The translations under genes and the position numbers were made by a program. A stretch of DNA of 64,000 bases. It comes from Alnus glutinosa (Eukaryota; Streptophyta; Magnoliopsida; Fagales; Betulaceae). Location of the stretch: NCBI RefSeq assembly GCF_958979055.1, contig NC_084893.1:25747487-25811486 (forward strand), given 5' to 3'. This document shows, in pieces, positions 1 to 9,435 of the stretch (position 1 is the first letter of the stretch; each line of letters starts with the position of its first letter). The notes under the pieces were generated by a model. The model did no database searches, was not told the origin of the DNA, and was given only the letters and a program-made list of their open reading frames with translations.

Positions 1-670
1 GGTCCAATTACACCATTTAAGGAATACATGACTCCCTAAATAGAAAACTAGAACTAAATTCTGATTTAGGAGCAAACTACCTAAAAAACACCCAAATATT
101 ACAAAAACATACATTGGAAGCCCCTCTAAACAAATAAGCACCACTACTAAAAATAATAAAGGGCTGATCTACGCTATAAAGCGAAGAAGAACAAGTCCAA
201 TAATATCCAAGCATCTACAAGGCATTCTGCAGATCTTAACTGACAAAGAAACAGAAAAATTACATCTAAAGAACAAAACCAAAAAAACCAACTGAAAAAC
301 CACCAAACAGAGACCTAGTGAGGGGAGGGGGAGCCGCCAGCCGGAAACACCAGATTCTTCGAAAAATCGCCGTCAGACGTGGGAGAGGGAGGCGGGAGAG
401 TGGCTCGTGGCCATCACGCACCGGGGAGAACCCAGGCACGTGAACGCCACACGCCGATGAAGAGGAGGCGATGAGAGACACGCCGAACGTCGGAGGACTC
501 GGAGAACGCCGGTGAAACCAATGGTGAGGCCTGTTCTGTGCAATAATAGCGAGAGAAACGTAGATCTAAATCCAAAAATTTCGACCCAAAATCGTTCCAA
601 ACATCAAACAAAACACGATGAAATCAGCCCCAAAACCAAAAGAACTCTGCCTGCACAAAGAGAACAACTG

Positions 671-710
<40 letters not shown>

Positions 711-1010
711 AAACAAACAAACAAACCAACAACCTCCACCGGCTCAAAAAACCAGGAAGAACAAAACCTCCAAAAGCCCAAAAAGCTTGGAGAAAACGAC
801 CATTCACCCCTGGAAACAAGCCTACGGGAGAACAAAAGCCACCCTAGCCTTAAAGACTAAGGGGAGTCACGAGCACCCAGAGAGGAAGAAAAGAAACCTC
901 CCCCTCCGGGCGAAACAACACTCACCGGAGGGTCTCTCTCTTTGTTGGGGAGTTGGGGGAGAGAGAATATTATAAAAAGATAATCATTTAAAAAAAAAAA
1001 AAAAAAAAAA
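1..1010 (-). other. Unclassified repeat-like tract with internal poly(T)
   Basis: Read on the minus strand this stretch has a CT/GT-rich leader, a 40-nt T run (plus-strand A run at 670-709), then a GC-rich part at about 310-530 and a T-rich tail. Its small reading frames are interrupted and match nothing I recognise. The mixture resembles an untranslated leader or the non-coding end of a retroelement, but I saw no terminal repeat or target duplication, so the class stays open. Confidence 0.25.
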
Positions 1011-1943
1011 AGAAGCACTTTTAATACTTAAAAAAATCTACGCCAAAAAAAAAATGGTATATTTGGTAAAAAACATTAAAAATTACTTCTTTAAATTTTA
1101 TACTCTAAAAATGGCAAAAATAAACTTTTAAAAAAGGTTTAAAACTTTTTCTAAAAATATCTTTTTGGCTTTAAAATTTTTATGAGAGGCCATAAAATAA
1201 GACAACCACCAACTCAATTTGGGTTGTCATAATTTCGGGCCTAAATATTTGATTAACACGCAAGACAACACCCTCTATCATTAGTAATTGAAAAATGATA
1301 TTTGTACACACATTTACAATAAGTGATGGGTTTTACATGTATAGATCTTATGCAGCTATGCTTATTGTGAGTGTGTGTACAATATAAGTATGAGCAAATA
1401 ACATAAATATTAGTAATTACCCACCAAAGATTTTTTTGCCTCGAGGTAATGGATACTGTATATGAAAATTAATAATTTTTTTTTTTTAAAAAATAAATAT
1501 TAGAACGTAATACCTTGAAAATTATAAGGAAAAAATTAAAACTAGTTCCCAAGTTTTCTTGTAATTTTAATTTAGTCCACAAATTTTTAATTTTGATAAT
1601 TAACTCTTTAAATTTTATCTTTATTTTAATTTGATCATTATGTCAATCTGCCATTCAAATTATTAATTATCAATATATCACGTTCAAAATTCACCACATC
1701 ACAGCCGCCAATACAATGCTATGTCATGCATGTTTGCCACATGTACACCATGTCATCCACAAAAAAAAAAAAAAAAAACTAGGAGGGTGGACAGCTGACC
1801 ACTTCCTCCCCTCCATCCCTAACCACCCTCTTACATGAGGTAGTACTCGAACCAACCTCTATTTTAGGAGATAGAAAAAGCTACCAAAAAGACATTTTGG
1901 GTGGCATGATCACTTCAAAATCAGCATATCCAAAGACTCTAGC
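1011..1943. other. AT-rich intergenic sequence
   Basis: No gene is visible. The stretch has several A/T runs. At 1775-1880 there is a C-rich patch whose reverse complement contains a weak tRNA B-box-like string (ggttcgagtac). That alone is too little to call a SINE. Confidence 0.5.
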
Positions 1944-2150
1944 TGTGCTGTTCCACATTGTCTGAAAATGTGGATGTGCTTATATGTATAAAAATATCAT
2001 TTTTAAAGCCATGATATCCATTAACCTATCAGAACTTTGCAGTTAAGCGTGCTTCTGCAAAGTAGTACCAGGATGAGTGACCTCCTAGAAAGTCTGATTT
2101 GGGGGAGTAAAAAACAGACAATATTGTGTCATTGATGGTGGGTTGTTACA
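1944..2150 (+). repeat. Left LTR of Cassandra element
   Basis: 207 bp, TG...CA bounded, ending ggttgttaca directly before the primer-binding site. It contains the first 5S-like module. Confidence 0.88.
2009..2099 (+). other. 5S rRNA-like module in left LTR
   Basis: The stretch follows plant 5S rRNA from about its first third to near its end. It has the A-box-like agttaagcgtgct (2041-2053), the intermediate element tagtacc, and the C-box-like ggatgagtgacctcct (2071-2086) followed by agaaagtct. These are the internal pol III promoter elements of 5S genes. Differences from 5S rRNA around the A box and the tail show it is not a genuine 5S gene. Confidence 0.88.
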
Positions 2151-2246
2151 AATGGTATCAAAGCCATTGCCCAGCCTGAGACAGGGGAGCGTGTACAAGC
2201 CCATAATGGTCACCAACGGGGACGCTGGGTCCTAAGAGGGAGTGAT

Positions 2247-2469
2247 TGTGACGTCCCACATCGCTTGAAAATAGGGATGTGCTTATATGTATAAACACAC
2301 CCTTCTTAACACAATGCGTTTTAAAACCGTAATGATTATGAACCTATTAGAATTCTGCAATTAAGCATGTTTATGTGAGAGTAGTACTAGGATGAGCGAC
2401 CTACTGGAAAGTCTGGTTTGAGAGAGTTAAAAGTGAACAACATTATGTCATTGGGGGTGAGTCGTTACA
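2247..2469 (+). repeat. Right LTR of Cassandra element
   Basis: 223 bp, starting tgtgacgtcccacatcgc and ending gtcgttaca. Like the left LTR it carries the gatgtgcttatatgtataaa string and a 5S-like module. Confidence 0.88.
2331..2420 (+). other. 5S rRNA-like module in right LTR
   Basis: A diverged copy of the same module: attaagcatgttt (A-box region), gagtagtactaggatgagcgacc (2380-2402, intermediate element plus C box) and gaaagtct. The intermediate element is closer to true 5S here than in the left LTR, while the A box is worse. The two LTRs have evidently decayed independently. Confidence 0.85.
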
Positions 2470-2618
2470 CCAGCCACTATCCCTATCCCCCAAACTGGAC
2501 CAGTCTCACCTTATTGTTATGATTATTATTATTACTAAAGATTATGTGATGTATATGTGGTAGATCCGTAGATAGGCATGATTAGGGGCGGAGGTTGCAA
2601 GGGGTTTGGGAGGCTTGG

Positions 2619-3290
2619 TGCGTTTGGGTATTGAATTTTTAGAATTAGAATTGAATTCTAATTCTATTTACAAATATCGAGGTAAAAAATTGTGTTTGGG
2701 TGTTGAATTTTGAGATTGAAAAATATTATATTTTAATAGTAAGAAATGATTGGAAGTTTAAAAAGTTGTGTATAATGATTGGTATTTTGAAAAGTTGTGT
2801 GAAATAATAATAATTTATTATATATTGATTATTTAATTTAAAAAATAATTGAAATCAAAAAAAAAAAAAATGAAGGAAGGGGTGGCTGCCGGTTGGCAGC
2901 CACCCTTTTGGGGGTGGCCCGGCCACCCCCATGGAGGTCGGGGTGGCCGCGCGGCCAGCCCCAGTGGTCGGGGGAGGCCGCGCGGCCACCCCCAGTACTC
3001 GGGGGAGGCCGCGCGGCCTCCCCAGCCAGCAGCCACCCCTCTGTTTTTTTTTTTTTTTTTTTAATTTTTAATTTTTTTTTAATTTAAATTATTAATATTT
3101 TATTATTTAAATGTGGGACCCACGCGTTTTTTTAGTCAACTTTTCCAGCGCATGGGTCCCACCATTAATCTGAAAAACAGCATTGAATTTTCTCAAAACT
3201 CGGGTCAAAATCCGGGTTTTATGCGGGTGGGTGGGTTTTAGAAAAAACCCGAGTGGAATAATTATTCCACTCGGTTGCCAAACAGTTCAG
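2619..3290. mobile_element. Putative MITE-like element with GC-rich hairpin core
   Basis: The block opens with gtgcgtttggg and closes with ttgccaaacag, a short inverted match of the kind seen in hAT-like MITEs. Its arms are AT-rich. In the middle (about 2878-3040) is a GC-rich foldback that starts ggggtggctgcc and ends gcagccacccct. It is flanked by an A run on the left and a T run on the right, so the A/T runs also pair. No target duplication could be fixed, so boundaries and class are tentative. Confidence 0.4.
2936..3030. repeat. GC-rich imperfect tandem repeat
   Basis: About 40-bp imperfect units, each built on ggccgcgcggcc followed by ccccagt and tcggggg. The ggccgcgcggcc cores are themselves palindromes. 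Base composition is strikingly unlike the AT-rich surroundings. Confidence 0.7.
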
Positions 3291-3504
3291 TAACCCAACC
3301 CCAAAGATTTTTTTTAAATAAATAAATAAAATTTTATCTATAATTTTTTTATTTTTTTAGTTTTGCCCCTTTTTTTATTTTTTTTTTCTTTTTAATTTTG
3401 GTCCTTCTAATTTGCAAAAGTTGGCTTCGCTCCTAGGCATGATGTGGCATAGTGTCGGTGCTATTTGATGTGCTAAATTGTCCACGTAATACATGTTATT
3501 AACT

Positions 3505-3646
3505 GGAGAGTGATCCTTACACTCACACAACACAACAATGACACAAAACCAAGGCACAATGAAGTAGAGTCTATGTGTGGGCCCTACTTCATTGTGCCTT
3601 GGTATTGTATCATTGTTATATAATGTAAGTGTTTTAATCATTTCTC
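3505..3646. mobile_element. 142-bp foldback MITE with 9-bp target duplication
   Basis: The two halves are near-complete inverted repeats: the left arm contains aaccaaggcacaatgaagta and the right arm its complement tacttcattgtgccttggt. The element is bounded by a perfect 9-bp direct repeat, ttattaact, at 3496-3504 and 3647-3655. A 9-bp duplication is characteristic of Mutator-like insertion. It has no coding capacity. Confidence 0.85.
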
Positions 3647-3655
3647 TTATTAACT

Positions 3656-4940
3656 AGTTATTGATTTGAAACACTTATTTAAAACATTCTAAATTAAAAA
3701 TTTAGGGATTAATTTAAACTGTGGATAGAAGTGAACCAAGAATTAATTTTGATTAGTTCTATTATAAGAAGATATGGACGACGACAGACAAAAGCTCTAT
3801 CCATTTTGCTTACGTGGCAGATCGAACTTCTATCATTGATAGTGTACGGAAACTGACTGCAGTTCCATCCAAAGTTATTATGCCATATCCTCACAATTAA
3901 ATAATATATATTTATTATGTGAAAAAATATTATATATTATATATTTATTTTATTATGATTTCAAAATATTTATTGAGTTGACAGTTCAATTAATTAATTA
4001 ATTATTTATATATTTATTTTTATAAAATATTAACTCAATAATTAGTTAAAATTGTCACGTCAACATTATAAAATTTGTAAATCCAAAATATTTTTCTGTA
4101 TGTATTGAGGGATCTCTATATTGACATTTATGATTACTATACAACCTTACAACTTCTATATTAATAATGAGATACTAAGCTCATTCATCTCCTATCTAAA
4201 TATATATATTTGAAAATATGAATTAATGAGAAATTACAATTTATCTTCTATTTAACATACATTTTTTAACATATAAATTAATGAGATGGGTCCGATGGGA
4301 GATCTCTTCAACTATTTAGTCATTATCTTCAACTTTACAAATTCTATGAATGATTTTTTATTGTTTTCATTGGGATATTTGTCATTAATAGTGTGAGTTA
4401 AAACTTTAATAGTCTTTAATATAGAACTTTGCTTCAAGTGAAGTTGTGCTTGAATAGGTATTGTATGATAATTGTAAGATAAAAATACAATTTCTAATAT
4501 ATAGATACATATAAATAGATTAAAAAGAATTGTTGCTGATTTTTTTTTTTTTTAATTATGTTTATAAAATTTGATATGTACCCTTATATGTATCTTTAGC
4601 ATGTAAAAAATATATTCTTTTCAAATAAAATCCCTTCTCAAATATATATATATATATATATATTTTTTTAAACTATGCAAACATAATTTTTTTTTTTCAA
4701 TTTAAAAAACGAAGGTTACTTAACATTGAAGAAACCCATAATAATTTTAATAATTTTGTAAATTCCTAAAATACAGTTGGAAAGAAATGGCCTTCCCAAA
4801 CCGACGCATCCGACGCATCCTTGTACGATAACGATTGACCTCGTGGGCCCATTATAGGGAAATGCTAAAATTACAAGAAATGTGAGTTCCACCGATGCGC
4901 CTTGGATCTGTGCACCGATAGTGCGTGTATCACAACCTTT
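3656..4940. other. AT-rich intergenic sequence upstream of the first gene
   Basis: No gene or element is recognisable. There is a short (TA) run at 4640-4661 and several A/T runs. The last few hundred bases form the presumed promoter of the gene starting at 5064. Confidence 0.5.
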
Positions 4941-4943
4941 TCC

Positions 4944-4950
4944 TATATAT
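4944..4950 (+). promoter_or_regulatory. Candidate TATA box of the 5064 gene
   Basis: tatatat within tcctatatatggtt lies about 115-120 bp upstream of the chosen ATG, a usual spacing for a plant core promoter with a short leader. A telo-box-like tagggttagggttt (5042-5055) lies in the presumed 5' leader just before the ATG. Confidence 0.4.
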
Positions 4951-5063
4951 GGTTATCCTACACTCATTTCTACGGATCAGTGCCAAGTCCAAAACACAGA
5001 GAGAGACCAAAGAGAGGGAGAGATTTTTCCGGAAGAATTTCTAGGGTTAGGGTTTACAAAGCC

Positions 5064-8021
5064 ATGGGAGGAGGAGCCGTGAGAGCGGTGGCGAAGGTGA
5101 CCGGATTCGGAGTCACGAGCGGCGGCATCCGAGGCGTGCCCGCCATGCCGCCTGCCGAGCAGTCTGTGCGCAACGCCTCCCGTCCAGTCTCGGCTATCCT
5201 GTCGACTTCGTCATCGGAGCCGGTCAAGGCCGGCTCCGTTGACGCGTCGGCGGCACATATTTCAGCGGCGTGGGACGACTGGGAGTTCGCCGGGGAAGAG
5301 CTGTCGATGGCGTCGGAGGAGCCGAAGCCAAGGGTAGTCTTCGGAGGCGCGCCGAGCTTCCAGGAGGCGAAGGAGGCAACCACTGAATTGAAAGACGCTC
5401 TTGAAAAGTATAATTTCGATAAAAAGTTTTGGTTTTCGATCCAATTTTTGGGTTTCTCATTGTGTTTGTTTTTTATTTCGACTAATTATTTTCGGTATCT
5501 CATTTGGTTTACTTATAGTTTAGGATTTCATTTAATGTTCTTGGTCTTAGAGTCTCTCAAGTGTGGTTTTTGTTTGAGTTTATGCTTTCATGATAATCTT
5601 GGTGTGTAAGTTATTTAATTGGGAAATTGGATGAATTGTATGTTAAGGAAAAAAGGCACACTTCTCTCCACATTTTTCGTTACAAACTTAAAAATCTGTG
5701 TTTAGTTGGGGTCTGTTACGATTCTAAGTATCCTATATCAGTTAATTGCAATCTTATGATTAGTATGGAAGCTCTTGGGCACTCTCTACTTGCAAGCTGA
5801 TTTTCAAGGGTGAGATGGACGTTTGTATGATACCAAAGTCACCACGTTGAGTATGCGAAGGGGTTGTGGCTTTGTGCCAAGTCATGGAAGCAGAAGGGGG
5901 TGACCTGGGAGGGTTTCTACATGTAGAAGACAGGGTTTGCGGGTTATCAGAGCGTGGTGGTAGGGTACAATCTCAAGTGTCCCACATCAGTTCAATTTAA
6001 TTTTAACCATTGTTTGCCTCAACTGAGTCAGAAATGTTGGATTAACCTCCGACTTCCTTCTGCTGGAGGTCATTTCCACCTGTTTCCATAGGAAGACGGA
6101 GACCTCGTCTTTGCCCAAGAACGTGGCAAAGTGTAACCTTAGGCGTAGGAGAAATCAAACTACTAGTAGATTGAAGATGAAACAGAGTGAAGAGCGAAGG
6201 ACAAAGGAAGCCGGGGGTGGGTTGTAGGGTTGCTGAAAATGTGAGAGAGTGTTTTATCGGTTTCGAAATGGTGCCGTTTGGTTTGTAAAATCTTGTCGGT
6301 TTGATTCAGAAATTCCTACTCTATTCGAAATTCCAACCAAACTTCATCAGAAATTTAAAAAATCTTCCAACATCTGACCTCCCCGTCAAAATCCGACCCA
6401 TGCGGGTTGGAACCAGGTTGGATGTTGGTTGGGCAGGTATTTGCGCACCCCTAATTTTTCTAGCCTGAAAATTTCTTAAGAAATTCAATTTTGTTTCTCA
6501 TCATAGCAACTGTCTCGCTCAGACTTTATTTGCCTATCCTTTACTGATGATGGAAACAATCTGATATACAAAGTTTCCAATTTTTGCCTCTATTATCTTC
6601 TCATGGTTTGTCCCATGAACTGAGCAGTTATATTTGTCATTGGGATTTAAAATGTATTCATTTTGTTGCTGGGCATCTTGGACTATAACTTCTTCATATG
6701 CTTAAGTTTTTTATTTTCTTTTTTTATATTATGATGTGCTGTTTTGTTCAATTCCTATATCGGGGATTGAAATTTATTTGCTTGCTAATTCTTTGCTTTC
6801 AATATGAGGAACACCTTTTTTAAAAATATGCTTAAATGTGTTTGTTTGCATTTCCTTCACATTATTACAATTCTTGATAATGTGAGTTTTAATTTGAAGA
6901 CAGTTAACGGTTACTACGGCTACTATGCTTGCTGTTGATTGAAAACACATGGATGTATTTAATTGGGGTTTGGTTAGAATTTTTGCTTGTCTTTATTTAC
7001 AAATGTCTTATCTCATGTTCGAATTTTGTTCTCATTATATTAAATATATTATATTTTAGGGTATATCTGTCATCACCTAAATCCACTGGATTTGGTGATC
7101 CATTTACTGCTGATGATGTTTCTGGCCTGGCACTACTTTCAAACCCTGAATTAGAGACTAAATCATGCGTCACCCTTGAGGCTACACCAACTCCTCCTCC
7201 AAAACCCGTCCTTCAGGCATTCAAGTTACTCAGTGGAAGCACTGAAGTTCAGGTAATGATTGCTTCTCTCCCAGACACGGCTCCTCTTAAGTCAAATTTC
7301 TTGTGCAAGATTCAACTGAGAATTCAAAGTAAAGGGTTGTTGAGATTTTCACTATTTTACATTTTGTTCTATTAGAGTTGATAGTTCTTAGTTCGTTTCA
7401 GACATTTAATATTTTTCCAGCTTTCATTAATCTGGGTATTTACGATGACTTACCAATCGATTCTTCCTGGCAACTATTTTTGTTTTTAATTTTCTACCCA
7501 GAGTGTTGTTGCTTCCATTGCCAGTGACCCAAATGTCTGGAATGCTATGTTTGATAATCCTGTGCTTAAGGATTTCATGCAGTCACAGCAGAGAAGTAAG
7601 TGTTTTTTTTCAGTTCTCTTTGTTGCTAGTTAATCAACTTTCTTTAGCATCTTTTATAAGTAGGTGCTCGTTTGGCATGGTTGGTAACCTAAAAAAATCG
7701 GTTGCAGATGATGAGATTCAGGAGATTGAAGAGATTCAGGAGATTGAAGAATTATTTGAATCAAGGGAAACTGGGAAGTCAAAGAATGTGTCTTTTGATA
7801 TTATGGATACGATGCAGAACATTAAAGTTACAGTTGTTGAGATGGTGAGCAACGTGTCCAATTACCTTCAGAACATCTTTGGATTTTCAAAAGCAGATGA
7901 CAATTCTTCCGAGGCCAATGGAAACAACACCAGCGCGACCTTCATGGATAGGACCCTAGGTGCGTCCTTCATGGGGTTGGTGGCGATGGTTGTTATGGTG
8001 GTTGTGTTGAAGCGTGTCTAG
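5064..8021 (+). CDS. Uncharacterised plant protein with C-terminal membrane anchor
   Basis: Four exons, 5064-5407, 7060-7252, 7502-7595 and 7708-8021, join with matching phases and GT-AG borders to give 314 aa. I recall homologous conserved plant proteins of unknown role, but no function. Residues 1-115 are Ala/Ser/Gly-rich, with a conserved-looking block (WDDWEFAGEEL, then PRVVFGGAPSFQEAKEAT) leading into an amphipathic helix. The centre holds a proline patch (TPPPKPVLQAFKLL) and ASDPNVWNAMFDNPVLKDFM. After an acidic region with a doubled EIQEIE motif, the last 20 residues are a hydrophobic helix (FMGLVAMVVMVVVL) ending KRV, typical of a tail-anchored membrane protein. The ATG at 5064 was preferred over an in-frame ATG at 4902, because the TATA-like site at 4944 lies between them and the protein family as I recall it begins MGGGA. 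Function unknown; the gene model is well supported. Confidence 0.85.
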
Positions 8022-9435
8022 ACTTTATAGGCATATCCCTTACTGTGAATTTGTCGAACTTACAAATGTAACGTGGTTTTTCTACCAGGATGCCATAAAT
8101 ATAATAATATACATAAATAAGGATTGTGTCTGATGCCAAAATTTTATCGGTTGGTCACTGCAATAGAGTAGTTCGATAGTAGTCGAATTGCTTACCAGGA
8201 GTTTCTATGTTCAATTGATAAAATGGGGAGGTTTTGAACTGTTGGTTAATTATATTGGATTTTGCCATGAAATTTGCTCAATGAGTGGGCAGTAAGGTTT
8301 AGTCTTATTATAATTACACGGCTTTTTGACACAGGATCCTCAAATTCACTGTGGAAAATATATCCAATATCTCATCACATTACCATGTCCTTTCAGCTTT
8401 TTGTATTTTAAAACTCGAATTTCCAAATTCAAAAACGTTGTTAATATTTCTATACATTTTTAGACGATTTTTTTCTTTCTTTTTATTTATACTCTCTGAT
8501 TTCTACTTCCTTTTCTCTCTCAGCCAAGCAACATGGCTATAGAGGTGGCGGCCTTGGAGGTCAACCTCAATGGCCATGGTTGCGTGATTGAGAGAGAAGA
8601 CGACATAAAGGTGACGAAAACATTTTTCTGTTAAAAAATAAATAAAAATACTACCAAAAATCTTTGGTCCCCTTTTTTTCAACGTATAATATATATATAT
8701 ATATATATATGTTTCAATTTAGAGCGAGTGCGTAAAATATTTGTCAACCCAAAAATGTTCTCTTTATTATGAAAAATAACTTTTGTCTGGCATAAAATAG
8801 TTCATACTTTTTATCTGCGTAAACTATTTTTTCGCCGCTTTTCTACATTGAGAAGACCCCACCCGAGCAAGTTTTAAACTTTGCCTAAACATCTGCTCAA
8901 GTAGGTAAACCCACAACAATCTTCTCACAATTGCACTGAATCTCAATCTCTCACCACTGAAAATACCTCTTTTCCCGCAATCTCTTTATTTCTTATGCAG
9001 CCCTAGATTGTATTGTTTAATTGGCAAAGATATGATCTACAATGCAAGAAGTCTATAGCAATAACCACAATATCTAGCACATCCAAAGAGTGGTAAATTC
9101 ATCAATAGCATCAAGAATAACATCAATTTCATGATGTATTTATATTGAAGACAGTTACATCAAGTTATATATGACGTTACAATTAACCAAGAGTTTTCCG
9201 GGTAAACAATCCTCATCTTGAGGAAAACTATAAACTTTTATCTTCTAAGGAGCAGCAACACAGATTAATACTATCATTATTATTGTGGATCTACAAAATT
9301 GAATAGTTATAGTCTCTCATCGTATAACTTTGAGATAGAGCACTTTGGACACTCAACCACTCCATGAGCCTCCATGCCCTAACAACCTATTGTTGTTATC
9401 CTGATTGAAAAGAACAATGGCATTTGGTTGCCTGA
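8022..9435. other. Intergenic region between convergent genes
   Basis: This lies between the 3' end of the plus-strand gene and the 3' end of the minus-strand cap methyltransferase, so it should contain both 3' UTRs. AT-rich sequence at 8090-8115 may include the polyadenylation region of the first gene. A (TA) run lies at 8689-8710. No further gene was seen. Confidence 0.5.

Larger units (their letters stand above)
1944..2469 (+). mobile_element. Cassandra-type TRIM retrotransposon
   Basis: A 526-bp non-autonomous LTR element. The left LTR (1944-2150) and right LTR (2247-2469) both begin TGTG and end GTTACA, and both carry 5S rRNA-like sequence, the hallmark of the Cassandra family. The 96-bp interior starts two bases after the left LTR with a primer-binding site (tggtatcaaagcc, 2153-2165) matching the initiator tRNA-Met site with one change. 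It ends in a purine tract (2231-2246) just before the right LTR. There is no coding capacity, as expected for Cassandra, which depends on proteins from other elements. The flanks ctagc (1939-1943) and ccagc (2470-2474) look like a decayed 5-bp target duplication. The LTRs differ at many positions, so the insertion is old. Confidence 0.92.

Noticed and set aside
2009..2420. 5S rRNA genes
   Set aside because: The 5S-like tracts are partial, mutated and sit exactly in the LTRs of a Cassandra element, so they are not real rRNA genes.
2849..3087. Overlapping open frames on both strands through the GC-rich hairpin
   Set aside because: Composition-driven: Gly/Arg/Pro repeats from a tandem, palindromic repeat; no start context, splice sites or known motif.
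4902..5063. Upstream in-frame ATG as start of the first gene
   Set aside because: It would lie before the TATA-like site at 4944, and the added residues (YIWLSYTHFYGSVPSPKH-like) look like untranslated leader; the ATG at 5064 fits better.
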